DNA from: Anoplopoma fimbria
Taxonomy: Eukaryota; Chordata; Actinopteri; Perciformes; Anoplopomatidae
DNA length: 64,000 nt
Assembly (NCBI RefSeq): GCF_027596085.1
Contig: NC_072451.1
Span: 7,593,513 to 7,657,512 of the forward strand
Direction of reading: 5' to 3'
Shown here piece after piece: positions 25,341 through 36,336 of the stretch. Made by a program: the position numbers and the translations under genes. The notes beneath the pieces are model-generated. The model worked only from the letters and a program-made list of their open reading frames with translations, ran no database searches and was not told where the DNA came from. The stretch's first letter is position 1. Each line of letters starts with the position of its first letter.

Positions 25341-26173
25341 GGTGACAGGACTTGAAGGATGATTGTGAGTGAGGTGAAAGAAGAATTGCAGAGGAGAGCG
25401 TGTCGAGAAGAGATGGCAATTAGGAGAGAGAATGAGTATGTGGTCAGCCACTGAGTCCTGGGTGCCCACAGAATCAGGAAAGGAGAGAAAAATTGATTGT
25501 CGAAAATGGTGAGAGAGGAGAGAAAAATAAGGGGGAAAAGATCCGGTAATGGAGTTGTGCAAGGTGCGAAGAGCTGATGATGGACAATATGTGAGCGAGT
25601 CTGAGGAAAAGCTGGATTTTGGAAGAAAGGAAATGGAGGAATGAAAGAAGGCAGTTTCACAGGGAAAAGTTTGCGTTGTGAATGAAAAGGTGGAGGCACG
25701 GAGGAGACAGAGTGAAAATGGTGGGACAAAGACCCCTCAAGTCGCGAAGAGTTGTTCATTTCATTGCAGCCCCAAGCGGAAACATACTGAGTGAGGACAC
25801 AAAAGAATAAATGCTTCTTTTCTTGAAAGCTGTCCTTCTACCTCCTCAGATCTTCAAAGCATGATGTGTTGCTCACTCACTGGAGATGAGCAAGCATCCG
25901 AGCAGCCCAGAGGAATTTGTTCACGAGGTGCAGAGTGTACGCTGAGAGGCAGACAGATGTCCTCTAGGAGCTTTGTCATCAAACACCCCGAAGACAAACA
26001 ATCCACTGTACTGGCAGCTTCCTTGAGTTTTGTTTCCACCTCTCTGTTCTCCCCCGTAGTGAGGTTCAGAGTGTGGATTCATCCGCTGTTCATTCTCCAG
26101 GCGCAGCTGAGTGGACTGTAATTTAGCCTTGACTTGACTCGAGCAGAGAACAGAGCGGAGAAGATGCTGACGG

Positions 26174-26180
26174 CTTTATA
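26174..26180 (-). promoter_or_regulatory. Candidate TATA box upstream of kiss1r
   Basis: The minus strand reads TATAAAG here, about 835 bases upstream of the kiss1r start codon. A (TG)n tract on the minus strand begins about 50 bases further upstream. If it is used, the 5' UTR would be long, or would contain an intron not resolved here. This rests on one short motif plus position, so it is tentative. Confidence 0.25.
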
Positions 26181-26228
26181 GTACGAGCGAGAGCAAGGAC
26201 ACACAGACGCAGTGGGGAGAGGAGGTGT

Positions 26229-26230
<2 letters not shown>

Positions 26231-26324
<94 letters not shown>

Positions 26325-26350
26325 AAACACACACACACACACACAAACAC
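26231..26350. repeat. Long (CA)n microsatellite upstream of kiss1r
   Basis: About 120 bases of (CA)n with a few AAAC interruptions near the right end, about 890 bases upstream of the kiss1r start codon and beside the candidate TATA box. Confidence 0.98.
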
Positions 26351-29188
26351 GCTCACAGTGAGCAGGATTCTGGGATAAGTAGCCGATGTCAGGGTCTCCT
26401 AGCAACCTTATCCCCCAATCTGTCTTTTTGTAACGATTTGCCAAAAGAAACACACTCTCCCTTAATCTATTCTCGGTCTGTTCCACAGGGAATTACAATA
26501 GCGTAACTCCTGCAGCTAATGTAGATAAAATACCTCTACACAGAAAGAGCGAGGACCGGAAATAGCAACAGGTTTCATCTCACCCTGCAAGCCTCTATAT
26601 ACATTTAGTGAAATAAAAGTTCACCCATAAACATCACCCAAAGGTCATTATTTATGATTTATTTATGATTGAAAAAAGAAAGAAAAAAAAAAGTTTCATG
26701 AAATCTTAAATGAAGAGGGAAAAAAGAAACACCAAAGTATGATTTACATTTTGTACTAATTGTCATGTGCAAGTGCCTTCATCATTTCAGGTGTTTATTG
26801 TAAAAATAAATGGGTTTTTTTTCTTTTCTCTTTCTTCTTTACAGTATTATTGCTAATATTTTCTTCCATGTGTTGGACCTGAAGATCAGCTCAAAATCCA
26901 ACAATGGCTAGAGAGAATAAAAAGAGCAATGAACAAATGAGAAGTGTAATTTTCATTTTTCACTAAAGATATTTGCTATTCGCTTCCCAACATCTGCAAA
27001 GAGTTTAAGGACCTGCATGTGCTTCTTGCTCAACCAAATTTTAGCAAACCAAATAGCTAACAGTTTAAAAGTGAATCAGCTTTCACTTGGGCTTAAAACA
27101 ACATATTTAATACAAAAATTGAATTAAGTGTCAAATAAAGCAATCAAGTACATACAATTTGACTTACAGTGATAACGCCACCGAAAAAACCCCATCAAAT
27201 CTAATGAGTCCTTCAAAGAAAACACTCATAATTATAGATATACATGTGCAGGGCTTTTCACATTGCAATTGAATTATTTACATATATGCATTATGCACAC
27301 TGTACTAGGCCAGCATGTACTGCCAGATGCATCTGTTGCTTCAAGCCAAGGCAACAGATGCTATGAGTGTGCTGTCCTTTCAAGATTGTAGAGGTTAGGA
27401 GAATCACTCATGCCAGCTCACCACATGCAAAGCTGAATGATGAAGGCAGTAGTCATCTTATCTGTGGGACTACATCACGTCCACCCAGTGAATTAATAAG
27501 GTGCCTTTACGGTCAGCATCAGAAGGTAATCAGTCTTGACTGACAGCAAGTTCAGGTCCAAAACTCCAGATATTCTAACCTGGTCTTCTTCAGTACTTTA
27601 AAAACAAATCCACAAACCAGGATGGGGTGATTGATGATTACCCCCATCAAGCAGAAACCAGTGTGCATCCCCCTCGGCAACTGGTCTTTGCAAAATAACT
27701 TTCTCAAAAATGTTACTCCTACATATAAACCAGAGTGAACACAAAGCAGACCAGAACTAAAAGGTAACAGTGCATTGTTTTTTTTTTCAGGACACACAGC
27801 ACACCAGGAGTTTCTGCAGCTTCTACTGGGATGTCACTGGTGTTTGCGAGTAGATGTACCACGTCAAAGTGCCCAAGCCTCCTGCAGTGTCTCCTGTGGT
27901 AGTCCTGTAGCAAACAGCTCAGTCATCCCAGGAGCTGGAGCCAAAACTTCAGTCTCTGGTGAAAGGGATGTGACAGCATGCCCTTCACCTGTGGCAGTAA
28001 GTCATGGCAATTTCCAATGAATACTGTCCAACAATGGTAGGATATCTGGAACACCTAAAAGGAGAGCTTATCGCCGTTGATGGACCATCGTTTCCTTTCT
28101 TTAAGGAAAACATTTGTTCCGTGGAAAGAAGAACAACAGATTTTTGTGGTAATACCTCAAAGTGTCAACCTTTCTGTAATTTGTTGCTTAGAGGAGATAA
28201 GACCCTACCACCTTTCCTGGTGTAGCATATTGCACTCTTTACATCTTTACCAGCACAACTTGGCTTCTAAGATTAGAAAGGAAGCAATAGAGAACTTGAT
28301 GTACCCATTATGAACAACTCCTGTGCATTGATATTTATATATATTGTATGTATGTATATTGACAGTACTGAGGCTTCAGCACAGTTTAGGTTAGGCTGAG
28401 TCTTCTGTGTCATTCTTGGAATCCATTATTAGACCTTGAAATCTCTCAGAAGACTCCCTGTTCTGGGAACAAGGCAGATGGTGGTGTCCTGATTCCTCTC
28501 ATCAAGGGCTACTCAACATTTGCATATGGTCATTAACAACCAGATGCACTTATGATGCAGGTCTACTGAACAGGTGTCCAGTTGACCCGTTCATGTAAAA
28601 TTGCTGATGGTTCAAGACTCAAGTGTGCAAACGCAGTCCCATAGACATAACTGCTATATTTAAGGGGCAATCACATCACATAAATACAAAATATATGAAA
28701 GTTTAAGCATCAGTTGTCACAACACGCCCACTTGCTGCTCTGTGACATTCAATTTAGAAAAAGCCTCAAAGTCTGTCAAACGTTTAGGCGTCAACATTAA
28801 ATGCAGGTGCATGAGCTACACACATTCAGCTGGAGTCGCGCTTTCTGTCTGAAATGATAGTAATTAATATGAAGGATAATAAAAATGGTAACTGCAGAAC
28901 TAAAGCAGTTTCAGTTTAATGAATCCTGTGTCCTCTACAGCTGAGTACATCCAGATTTACCACCCTTTGGTGTTGTTTTTTGCCTTCATCTGCAGCAGCA
29001 GGCAAAAGCAGCATGGATGCTGTGTAGAAAAAAACAAAACACTGGCATGGATGACTGGCAATTCATGCCAGTAAGAACAATACCTTTTCGAAAAAAACAT
29101 TTTTTATGTGTTAACATTAATGCACACCATCAAAATGGTTATTTTTCTACTGTGGAACAAAGATGGTGAGTGTCATGGCATGGCGAGG

Positions 29189-29189
<1 letters not shown>

Positions 29190-29261
<72 letters not shown>
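29190..29261. repeat. (TA)n microsatellite
   Basis: About 36 uninterrupted TA units. Confidence 0.98.
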
Positions 29262-29262
<1 letters not shown>

Positions 29263-32200
29263 CCCCCTCATGTTTCATGCAGCCTGTTTTTACAGTAAAA
29301 AACAAAAGCATCATGTCAGAGTGGTAGTTATCTACTGTAGGGTTAATGATACCAGACAATCACAGGTAAAGTGGATCCTCTCGAAGAGATGTCACTGTTC
29401 AACAACTGTTTATTCGTGATTACTTGCACTTCATGACAAAGAAAGAAAAACAAAGCCAGACCTAAGCATAGGTGGTAAAGGTGAATAATAGGAGCGCTAT
29501 CCTTTCACAGGGGCGTCCCAAACGAGGGAAGGAAAATAAATCGAAACTTTTTCAATTTTTTACGAATACTATTTTAATACAGTTATTTTGATTGGTACCA
29601 AAAAAACAACTACAACAAAAGAAGCCTATTCAATATGCCTCACCCTTATAGCTAATAAAATAGCTAGAGTTAACGTTGGTACTCCCACATTACATTCATT
29701 AGGGGAAGTTAGAAAGACTATTAGGGGTTTGAGGAATAACATACACAATCATTTTGATAAACAATGTATTTTAAATGTGATCTGCATTGTTTAATCTCAA
29801 AGGCATGAGGATAACAGTTTATGTGTGAATGTATGAACACAATAACTGGTGTTGGAGTTGGAAGTAGCACCAGCTAAAATCTTCAAAATTTGTCAGTTTT
29901 TTTTTCCAAAATCAGGGCCATCTCTGGAGAACATAACATATTTTATAGCATTTCCTCTTCATTAATTGCAATAATGTGGGTGTCGATCATCAAGCCCCCT
30001 ATTTGGAGAAACAGACAAGAGTACCAGCATGAGAGCATAGCAAGGTACTGTTGTGGACAGAGCTGGCAGCAAAATATGTTTTAGCCACCTAAAAGGCAGG
30101 CACACCGAAGGAAAAAATCTGATAAAGTGTACAATATATTTAGAATATTTTCACTGCTTTATCTTGCTGTCAAACAGCCCTTTCCAACGGGGAACCCAAC
30201 TAAAAGTAAAACATATCTATGCTCTCTTCAAAGCCACCAGACTCCTTAAATAAAAATGGTATAGATAAGTTTCCCTTTAACTTCAGTTCCCCATGGGGAA
30301 ACATTCTATATAGACCGCACAGTATAACTGATTTAATGGGTATTTATGAAAAAGGGCCAAAATATGTTTTTCTGACATCCACATCACTTTGATCCCGTAA
30401 CAGTAATGCTGTCTGTTTCTCCAAACTGGAGGCATGCTGATCGCCGTCTATTGTAGGTAATACACTGACTATTGTACTTCATACAACCCCACTTCACACA
30501 CCCAAACTATCCCTATAAACCACTGTTGCATGGACACAATTTTACATTAAACATGTAGATTTGGTCAAAACTGTCAATGTGTTTTCAGGGTTGACTTTAA
30601 GATGATCCTTTAGCCCTACAAAACTGTGTAGAAGAGAAAATCGATTATAGATAGGTTGTTTTTGTGGTATGATTGGGAAATATTGCTGTTATGTTTTTGA
30701 AGATTGTTTCATATACACATCAGATATACCGAGACTTCCTTCGACTGCATGGTTGGTAAATATAAGGCTGTGAAGCTATTCCCAGTATGTGTGTAATGTT
30801 TATTTGAAGGCACACACACACAAAGCAGTTAAAAAACTAAAAAGTTATAAACACTCTTGAAAGTTCAATTTAAAAACTGATAGAAAAAGACATCCGAAAG
30901 TATGCATCAAAAGGTTACAGAATCAAATAAAGCAATCTGAAGCTTGAAGAAAAATAAATCATTTTTAGATTACCCACATACCTCAACGAAAAAACAAAAA
31001 CAAAACATAATCAGAAAACCAAATAAAAGTGTACTTTAGTGAAGCTCCATCATCGAGGACACTGCAGAGACCTCATATTTAAATTAGATTACCCAGATGT
31101 TATAGAACTTGTGAAATGGATCAACTCATGTGCATGTGAGGTTTCCATTCAGTAAAATTATGTAATTAAAATACTTAACAAAGAAGCCTAACTAATCTTT
31201 AAGAATTCATTCCCAATACTGCTGCAACATAAAACATGAAACAGTAAGTCAAAGTAACAACCAAAGTCACAAAAATTTGGATCACGCTAATAATATTTCG
31301 TAAATATTCAGTGCCTCTTATGTTACAGTGACAGACTTACTTACAATTATGGTTACGGACTCTCTCCATCTCCAAACACTCAACACTTGCTAAATTAACA
31401 GACAAAGTGCTCAATAAACAAAGTTAAAGTTGAATTAGACAGATAGCATAATGTTTTCTTCTCAAATGTTCTATTGTTATCACAATAGTAATGCTATTGT
31501 GAATTCTTTCAGACAGGAGAACATTTTAATAGTTCTAAGAACCCTATTTCTATTGTGTCCTCACCAGCAGAACTAGGAACAATGGAAGTTCTTAGAATGC
31601 TGTTTTGAAGGACTTTTTTCGCTCCTTTTTCAGAGAAGGTACTCTCCAAGCACAAGAGAAACCATGAATGACACAAGTTGAGGGGGATTTGTTCGTACAC
31701 ATGAGCCAAGGCAACAGGACAACCGCCATTTTTGAAAACCTGTTAGTGTAAAGAACAGACAACAGAAAACTCCAACAACAGCTCGTAAAGAGCCAAACAA
31801 CAAGTGGGAGCCGCTGCTCAGCGAAATCAGTGGAATCAGCAAAATCTGTTGTATCCGAAAAGGTACTTTCATGACGGCCATTTTGCTTGTGTCCATATGA
31901 TTGTAGCATGTAAAATAGTTATTTGTTTATTCTTAGATCACTTAAAAACCAGCTTGTAGAACTTTCCAATCTCCCAGCTATTGATTTCTCCGTGGAGGCT
32001 CTGAGCTCTGTGGTGGGGCAGCTTAGACTTTATTTGGCATTCTGAGGACTGAAGACCTGAACTTTCAATCCATCAATAGAAGACAGAGCATACAATGGGA
32101 AAGGAGGAATGAGTAAACACAGACCGAGGGAAAGAGAGAATGGGTCGGAAAGACAATAAGAGAGTAGAGAGAGAAGGCCTGAGGTGGGAAAGGCCAGTGG

Positions 32201-32814
32201 AGACTTAAGGGGCTGCAGGGTGACGAGGCGTTCAGCATCTATTCTGGAGTTTCTTTCTGGTCACGTAGAGCTGAAAAATGTTCAACGTGACTGCCACATT
32301 TTTCTGAGCCGTATATTTTACCCAGGGCTACAAATATTCTACCACAAAGATGTGTTCAAATATGTTTCATTTTGAGTAGGTTGTGGTCTTATTGTGTATG
32401 TTGTTCTATTAGTATTGTTGTTTTAAATGTATGTCACGTGCGGGATATTAAAGTTCATCTACGATCTTATCAAAACCTTTTATATTTTGTTGTAAATCGT
32501 TCTGTGATGTTGTTGGCCTTCTCTGTGAGAGTGAAGGAAAGAAATCAATTCAATTACCCAAATAATAAACTATTGATAGGGCTTTAATTAAAGCTTCACT
32601 AATCAATTTTTCTTACATTCAAAATGGACCAAATGAGTACATCCCATCAGCTCTACAGAACATATTGGTTTCTTTGAGCTCAATCTTTTGGTCATAAGCC
32701 TCAACCTTTACTTTTTTGAATAGCTCTCACCACTCTCATCAGCCTTTTTTTCAGTTGCAGCAGACAATTGATCACAGCAAAAAAGCAGACTGCGTCTACC
32801 TGTCCAGCACCAAA

Positions 32815-32834
32815 CAGACAGACAGACAGACAGC
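32815..32834. repeat. Short (CAGA)n microsatellite
   Basis: About five CAGA units followed by CAGCTGG. Confidence 0.9.
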
Positions 32835-33753
32835 TGGTGGGCATGGTGACTCATTTAGCAGCTATAGATGCAGATATTTTTCCAAGGAGGGAGTGAAGAC
32901 CGAAACAGACCCTTACAAAGATGATTCATTTTTTGGACCTATGTTTACCAGGCCACCAGAAACAAGACTACAAAATGAATGATGATGTTGCTTCTTGTCT
33001 GTTGGATATTTAGATAAGAAACTGTTTTACCATGACAACTTTAGGCTGACAATAAGTCGCTGTTTATGCATGTTTACAGTTTATTTTGCTGCCCCCAAGT
33101 GTGTAAAATCAACCAATGAAGCTTTAGAAACTGAGGATTAAATAAATAAGTGAGTTTGTGGAGGGAAACAGATTGACAAGTGGGCAGTTACAGCCTCATT
33201 TCCTATTGCGTACTTCAGTCACAAGCTGGCATTTTCTGTTAGCCTGCGTCAAACGGAAGTACCTCTCCTTCTGGAAGCCCTGCAGCAACTTGTTGCCTTT
33301 CACAGATCTGGATGATAAGAAAAAATAAAAATATTGCTGTGCCCTAATACTAGCAATATAAAGTGTGCGAAATCACATAGCTGGCTATTAGAAAGAATAC
33401 CTGTATATTTTGCATTGGCTTAACTTTTAAGACAAGAGGGTCGCCGCCTGGCTTCAACTAATGATTATTTCAATATTCAACTATCTGGTGATTTTCTTTC
33501 TTGATTAACTGATTCAATGTTTGTGAGAATTTGCGGAAAAAGCTGATCGCAGTTTTCCAGAACCTAAGGCAACGTCTTCAAGTGTCTTGTTTTGTTGGAC
33601 CAAAAGTCCAAAAGCAGCAGATCCTCACACTGGAGAACCAGAGAATCTTTTGCAACGCTGCTTGAAAAATCCCAGAAACAATATAAATATTACAAGTCAG
33701 GTCTCATTTTTGCTTTTTTGGCCATCAGTTATATCAGTTATGAGTAATTGCTG

Positions 33754-33826
33754 GTGTTTTTCAGGCATTAGTTTCACTGTGTTGTTGGCACCCAACAACA
33801 CAGTGAAACTAATGCCTGAAAAACAC
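33754..33826. repeat. Perfect 35-bp inverted repeat with 3-base loop
   Basis: The arm 33754-33788, beginning GTGTTTTTCAGGCATTAG, is exactly complementary to 33792-33826 with the loop CAC between them. Every position pairs. No TIR-element signatures or target duplications flank it. Confidence 0.97.
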
Positions 33827-34407
33827 AAGTGTTCAGCAGTTCTGACAGGTTGTAAACTAGCCAACAGTTTAGCCGGATTATCTAAACCTCAGTATTTTTA
33901 GGTAAAACTGAAAGTGAACTTTAATATTTTCACATTTATCCACTCGAGAAGGCATTTTTGGGTTTTGAAAGATGCATTTCAGTATTAGCCAGCATACTGT
34001 GGACACGGACAGTATCAATAATTTGGAGTCTCAGTCAGTGCATGTTAGGATATGCACACAAGAGCACATACACACTAATGAATACAAAGACCCACAAACA
34101 GCAGAGGAAAAATAATGAAAATATGCCGTGTGGGGAATTTTAAGATGATGACATTGTGTGAAATGTCTCATGTGTGTGTTTGTGCATTCATGATAACCTT
34201 TTGCTACGATCCCAGAGGACGGTTTCCTTTAGAGTGAAGGAGGTGCGCGAAGCACAAGGTCCTGTGAGTGACAGATGAATATGAATATGTGAGTGACAGA
34301 TGAGGAGAAAGTGAGAGATGTGACATGCATTAAAATATGTTAATGAATATGTGAGAAGTATGTGTGCAGGTCTGACCGTTAATACAACCCCAAGATTTAA
34401 TCAATAT

Positions 34408-34431
34408 ATATATTTATATATATATATATAC
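34408..34431. repeat. Short interrupted (TA)n repeat
   Basis: TATATATATTTATATATATA-type tract with one TTT interruption. Confidence 0.85.
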
Positions 34432-35967
34432 TTTAATTGGAGAAATAACTATGTTGGCAGGGGCTAAGAATATTTTGTACAGCCAAAGAGGCAGTTCTGA
34501 CCACAGCTTAAACTTGTGCTTGGCATTGTGTAATGTTTCTCCGGGTTTTGATCATCGTTTTTAGGGTATTTTACATTACTTACATTTAGGGGATGTCCCG
34601 ATCGAGTCTTTGATATTGGTTATCTGTTGATACCAAGTTTCATCAGAGAGTTATTTAAACTTTGATTAAATATTCTGTCAAATTGAAATAACAGCTGTAG
34701 CCTCCTAAATCTGACACACCTTATTGTCACAGCCTTCTTTACACAAATACTGGAGGTCAGAATTTGAAAGTTTTAAGTTTACAAGCTGAAATTATTGATA
34801 TGATATTAAAGTTTAACTGGGAGAATGCAACTTATGAAACTTGTTATAGGAAACACATACACTGAAACTCGAATGTTGTTTTTATTCTTTTTTGTGGATA
34901 GATGGATAATGGAAAAAATATGAACATTAGTTGATTTCTTCTAAAGGCGAGGAGGGGGAATATATTTCAAATTCAAGGTTCTCTTTAAACATTTTCTTTT
35001 CCTTTCATAACTTGAATAAAATGTAAAGCTGCATACTAGACTGCCATCAAACTGACCACTAGAGGGCAAAAACTGTAGTAAAGTCACAATAATACACTCT
35101 GTATGCTTTTGGCTGCAAAGGTCCCTCAGAGTTTGAGTGATGTAAATCTCGTCTGTGAGGTCTGTACGTCTGTACACGCTGACAAACATGTGAATTTGAC
35201 TGTCTATGTAGAAACACAGTGTTGTATCAATTTTGCATTAGTTCTTTACATCCTCCCCTTAACAAGCCCCAACATAATATATATTGTGCCCGCTCACCCT
35301 AAGACAATTTACAAACAATATGATACAAGAGCTGCCATTTTACAGCACTTTTTAACGTGAGCGCTTCACAAATGTGCTTATTATTTAAGCACACACACAT
35401 TGTCGCTGGCCTGGCCGTCAGTGGCAATTTGGAGGTCAGAGTCTCATTAAAGGACACTTCAAAATCAAACCACTAATTTGACATTAAATGGACGACCCTG
35501 TCCAACTAAAAGGTCAACTAATGATAGTTATGTTAATTAAGGCCTGTGGCAGTAAAAGGGGAAAATCACAAACCACATAACTTGGAAAAAGGTGCAGAGT
35601 TTAGCACGACAGCCCTGCAAGAAGATTACCGATAATAGATGTCTGTCTTTGTTATCTCCTGCTGCATTCATACTGCAGCACATACAAACTATTATTGTTA
35701 AAAAGCACCCAGTAGTCAGCAGCATGATGGATAACACATCGAAACAGGTAATCAGCAACATAATCAACCAATCTTTGTACAAAACAAATGAATACAAGAA
35801 CCTAAATTGTCCTTCCGTATTAGTGAGAGATGAGCTGTTGAGCTGAAGGCTGAATTGAATTCCAATCTGCACCACTGCCCTCCCCTCTGCTAGACAGAAA
35901 TAACCTTCTTTGTCTTGTAAAAACTGCAGATGCTGAAGCTAAGGCTCAGCAAACTGATATCAATCGC

Positions 35968-36336
35968 TAGTTTCAAGTCTTCTTCAATACAGCATGATGT
36001 TCATTTTTATAAATGTTGGTCCCATTTAGAGTTAAACAGATGGTAAAGCAGGGAATGCTTTGGGATACCTTGTGATTGACAGATCGCTACAATAGTTGTC
36101 CGGTCTGGAAGTTGTCCATTTATTTCCTTTCACTGTGTGTATTGTGCTCATGACAGTTATTTATAACGATTTTGGTTGCCTAAACATGTCTTAATCACCC
36201 TTTTGTGTGACTTCTGGCTGCAAAAAGCCAAGATGGGGATGGCCAAAATGCTGAACTCAAGGCTTCAAAGCTGCAGTCCACAAACCAACGGATGTCGTCA
36301 CGGTGACTAAGTCGATTTCTAATATACAGTTTATGG
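35968..36336. repeat. Dispersed repeat, family Y, copy 2
   Basis: Same block order as the copy at 21020-21525 and in the same orientation: AAGTCTTCTTCAATACAGCA, CCCATTTAGAGTTAAAC, ACCTTGTGATTGAC, AAGATGGGGATGGC, TCCACAAACCAACGG. It carries unrelated insertions in the middle. Confidence 0.65.

Larger units (their letters stand above)
26351..33753. other. Gene-poor intergenic stretch
   Basis: Contains the AT microsatellite at 29190 and no supported gene. The segment 27320-28320 is slightly GC-richer and has short partial frames on both strands plus an 11-bp-arm hairpin (27329-27339 / 27351-27361). It may be a decayed element or transcript, which I cannot identify. Confidence 0.55.

Noticed and set aside
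25341..25562. Open frame extending the kiss1r N-terminus by 74 codons
   Set aside because: The added sequence has no signal peptide or receptor similarity, while MYSSEELWN at 25340 is the start known for teleost receptors. The extension is most likely 5' UTR.
26079..26506. Apparent proteins rich in Cys-Val or Thr-His over the CA tract
   Set aside because: These are translations of the (CA)n microsatellite in different frames, not genes.
33754..33826. MicroRNA precursor at the perfect hairpin
   Set aside because: A 3-base loop and a fully paired 35-bp stem do not resemble a normal pre-miRNA, and no known mature sequence is recognised. It is kept as a structural finding instead.
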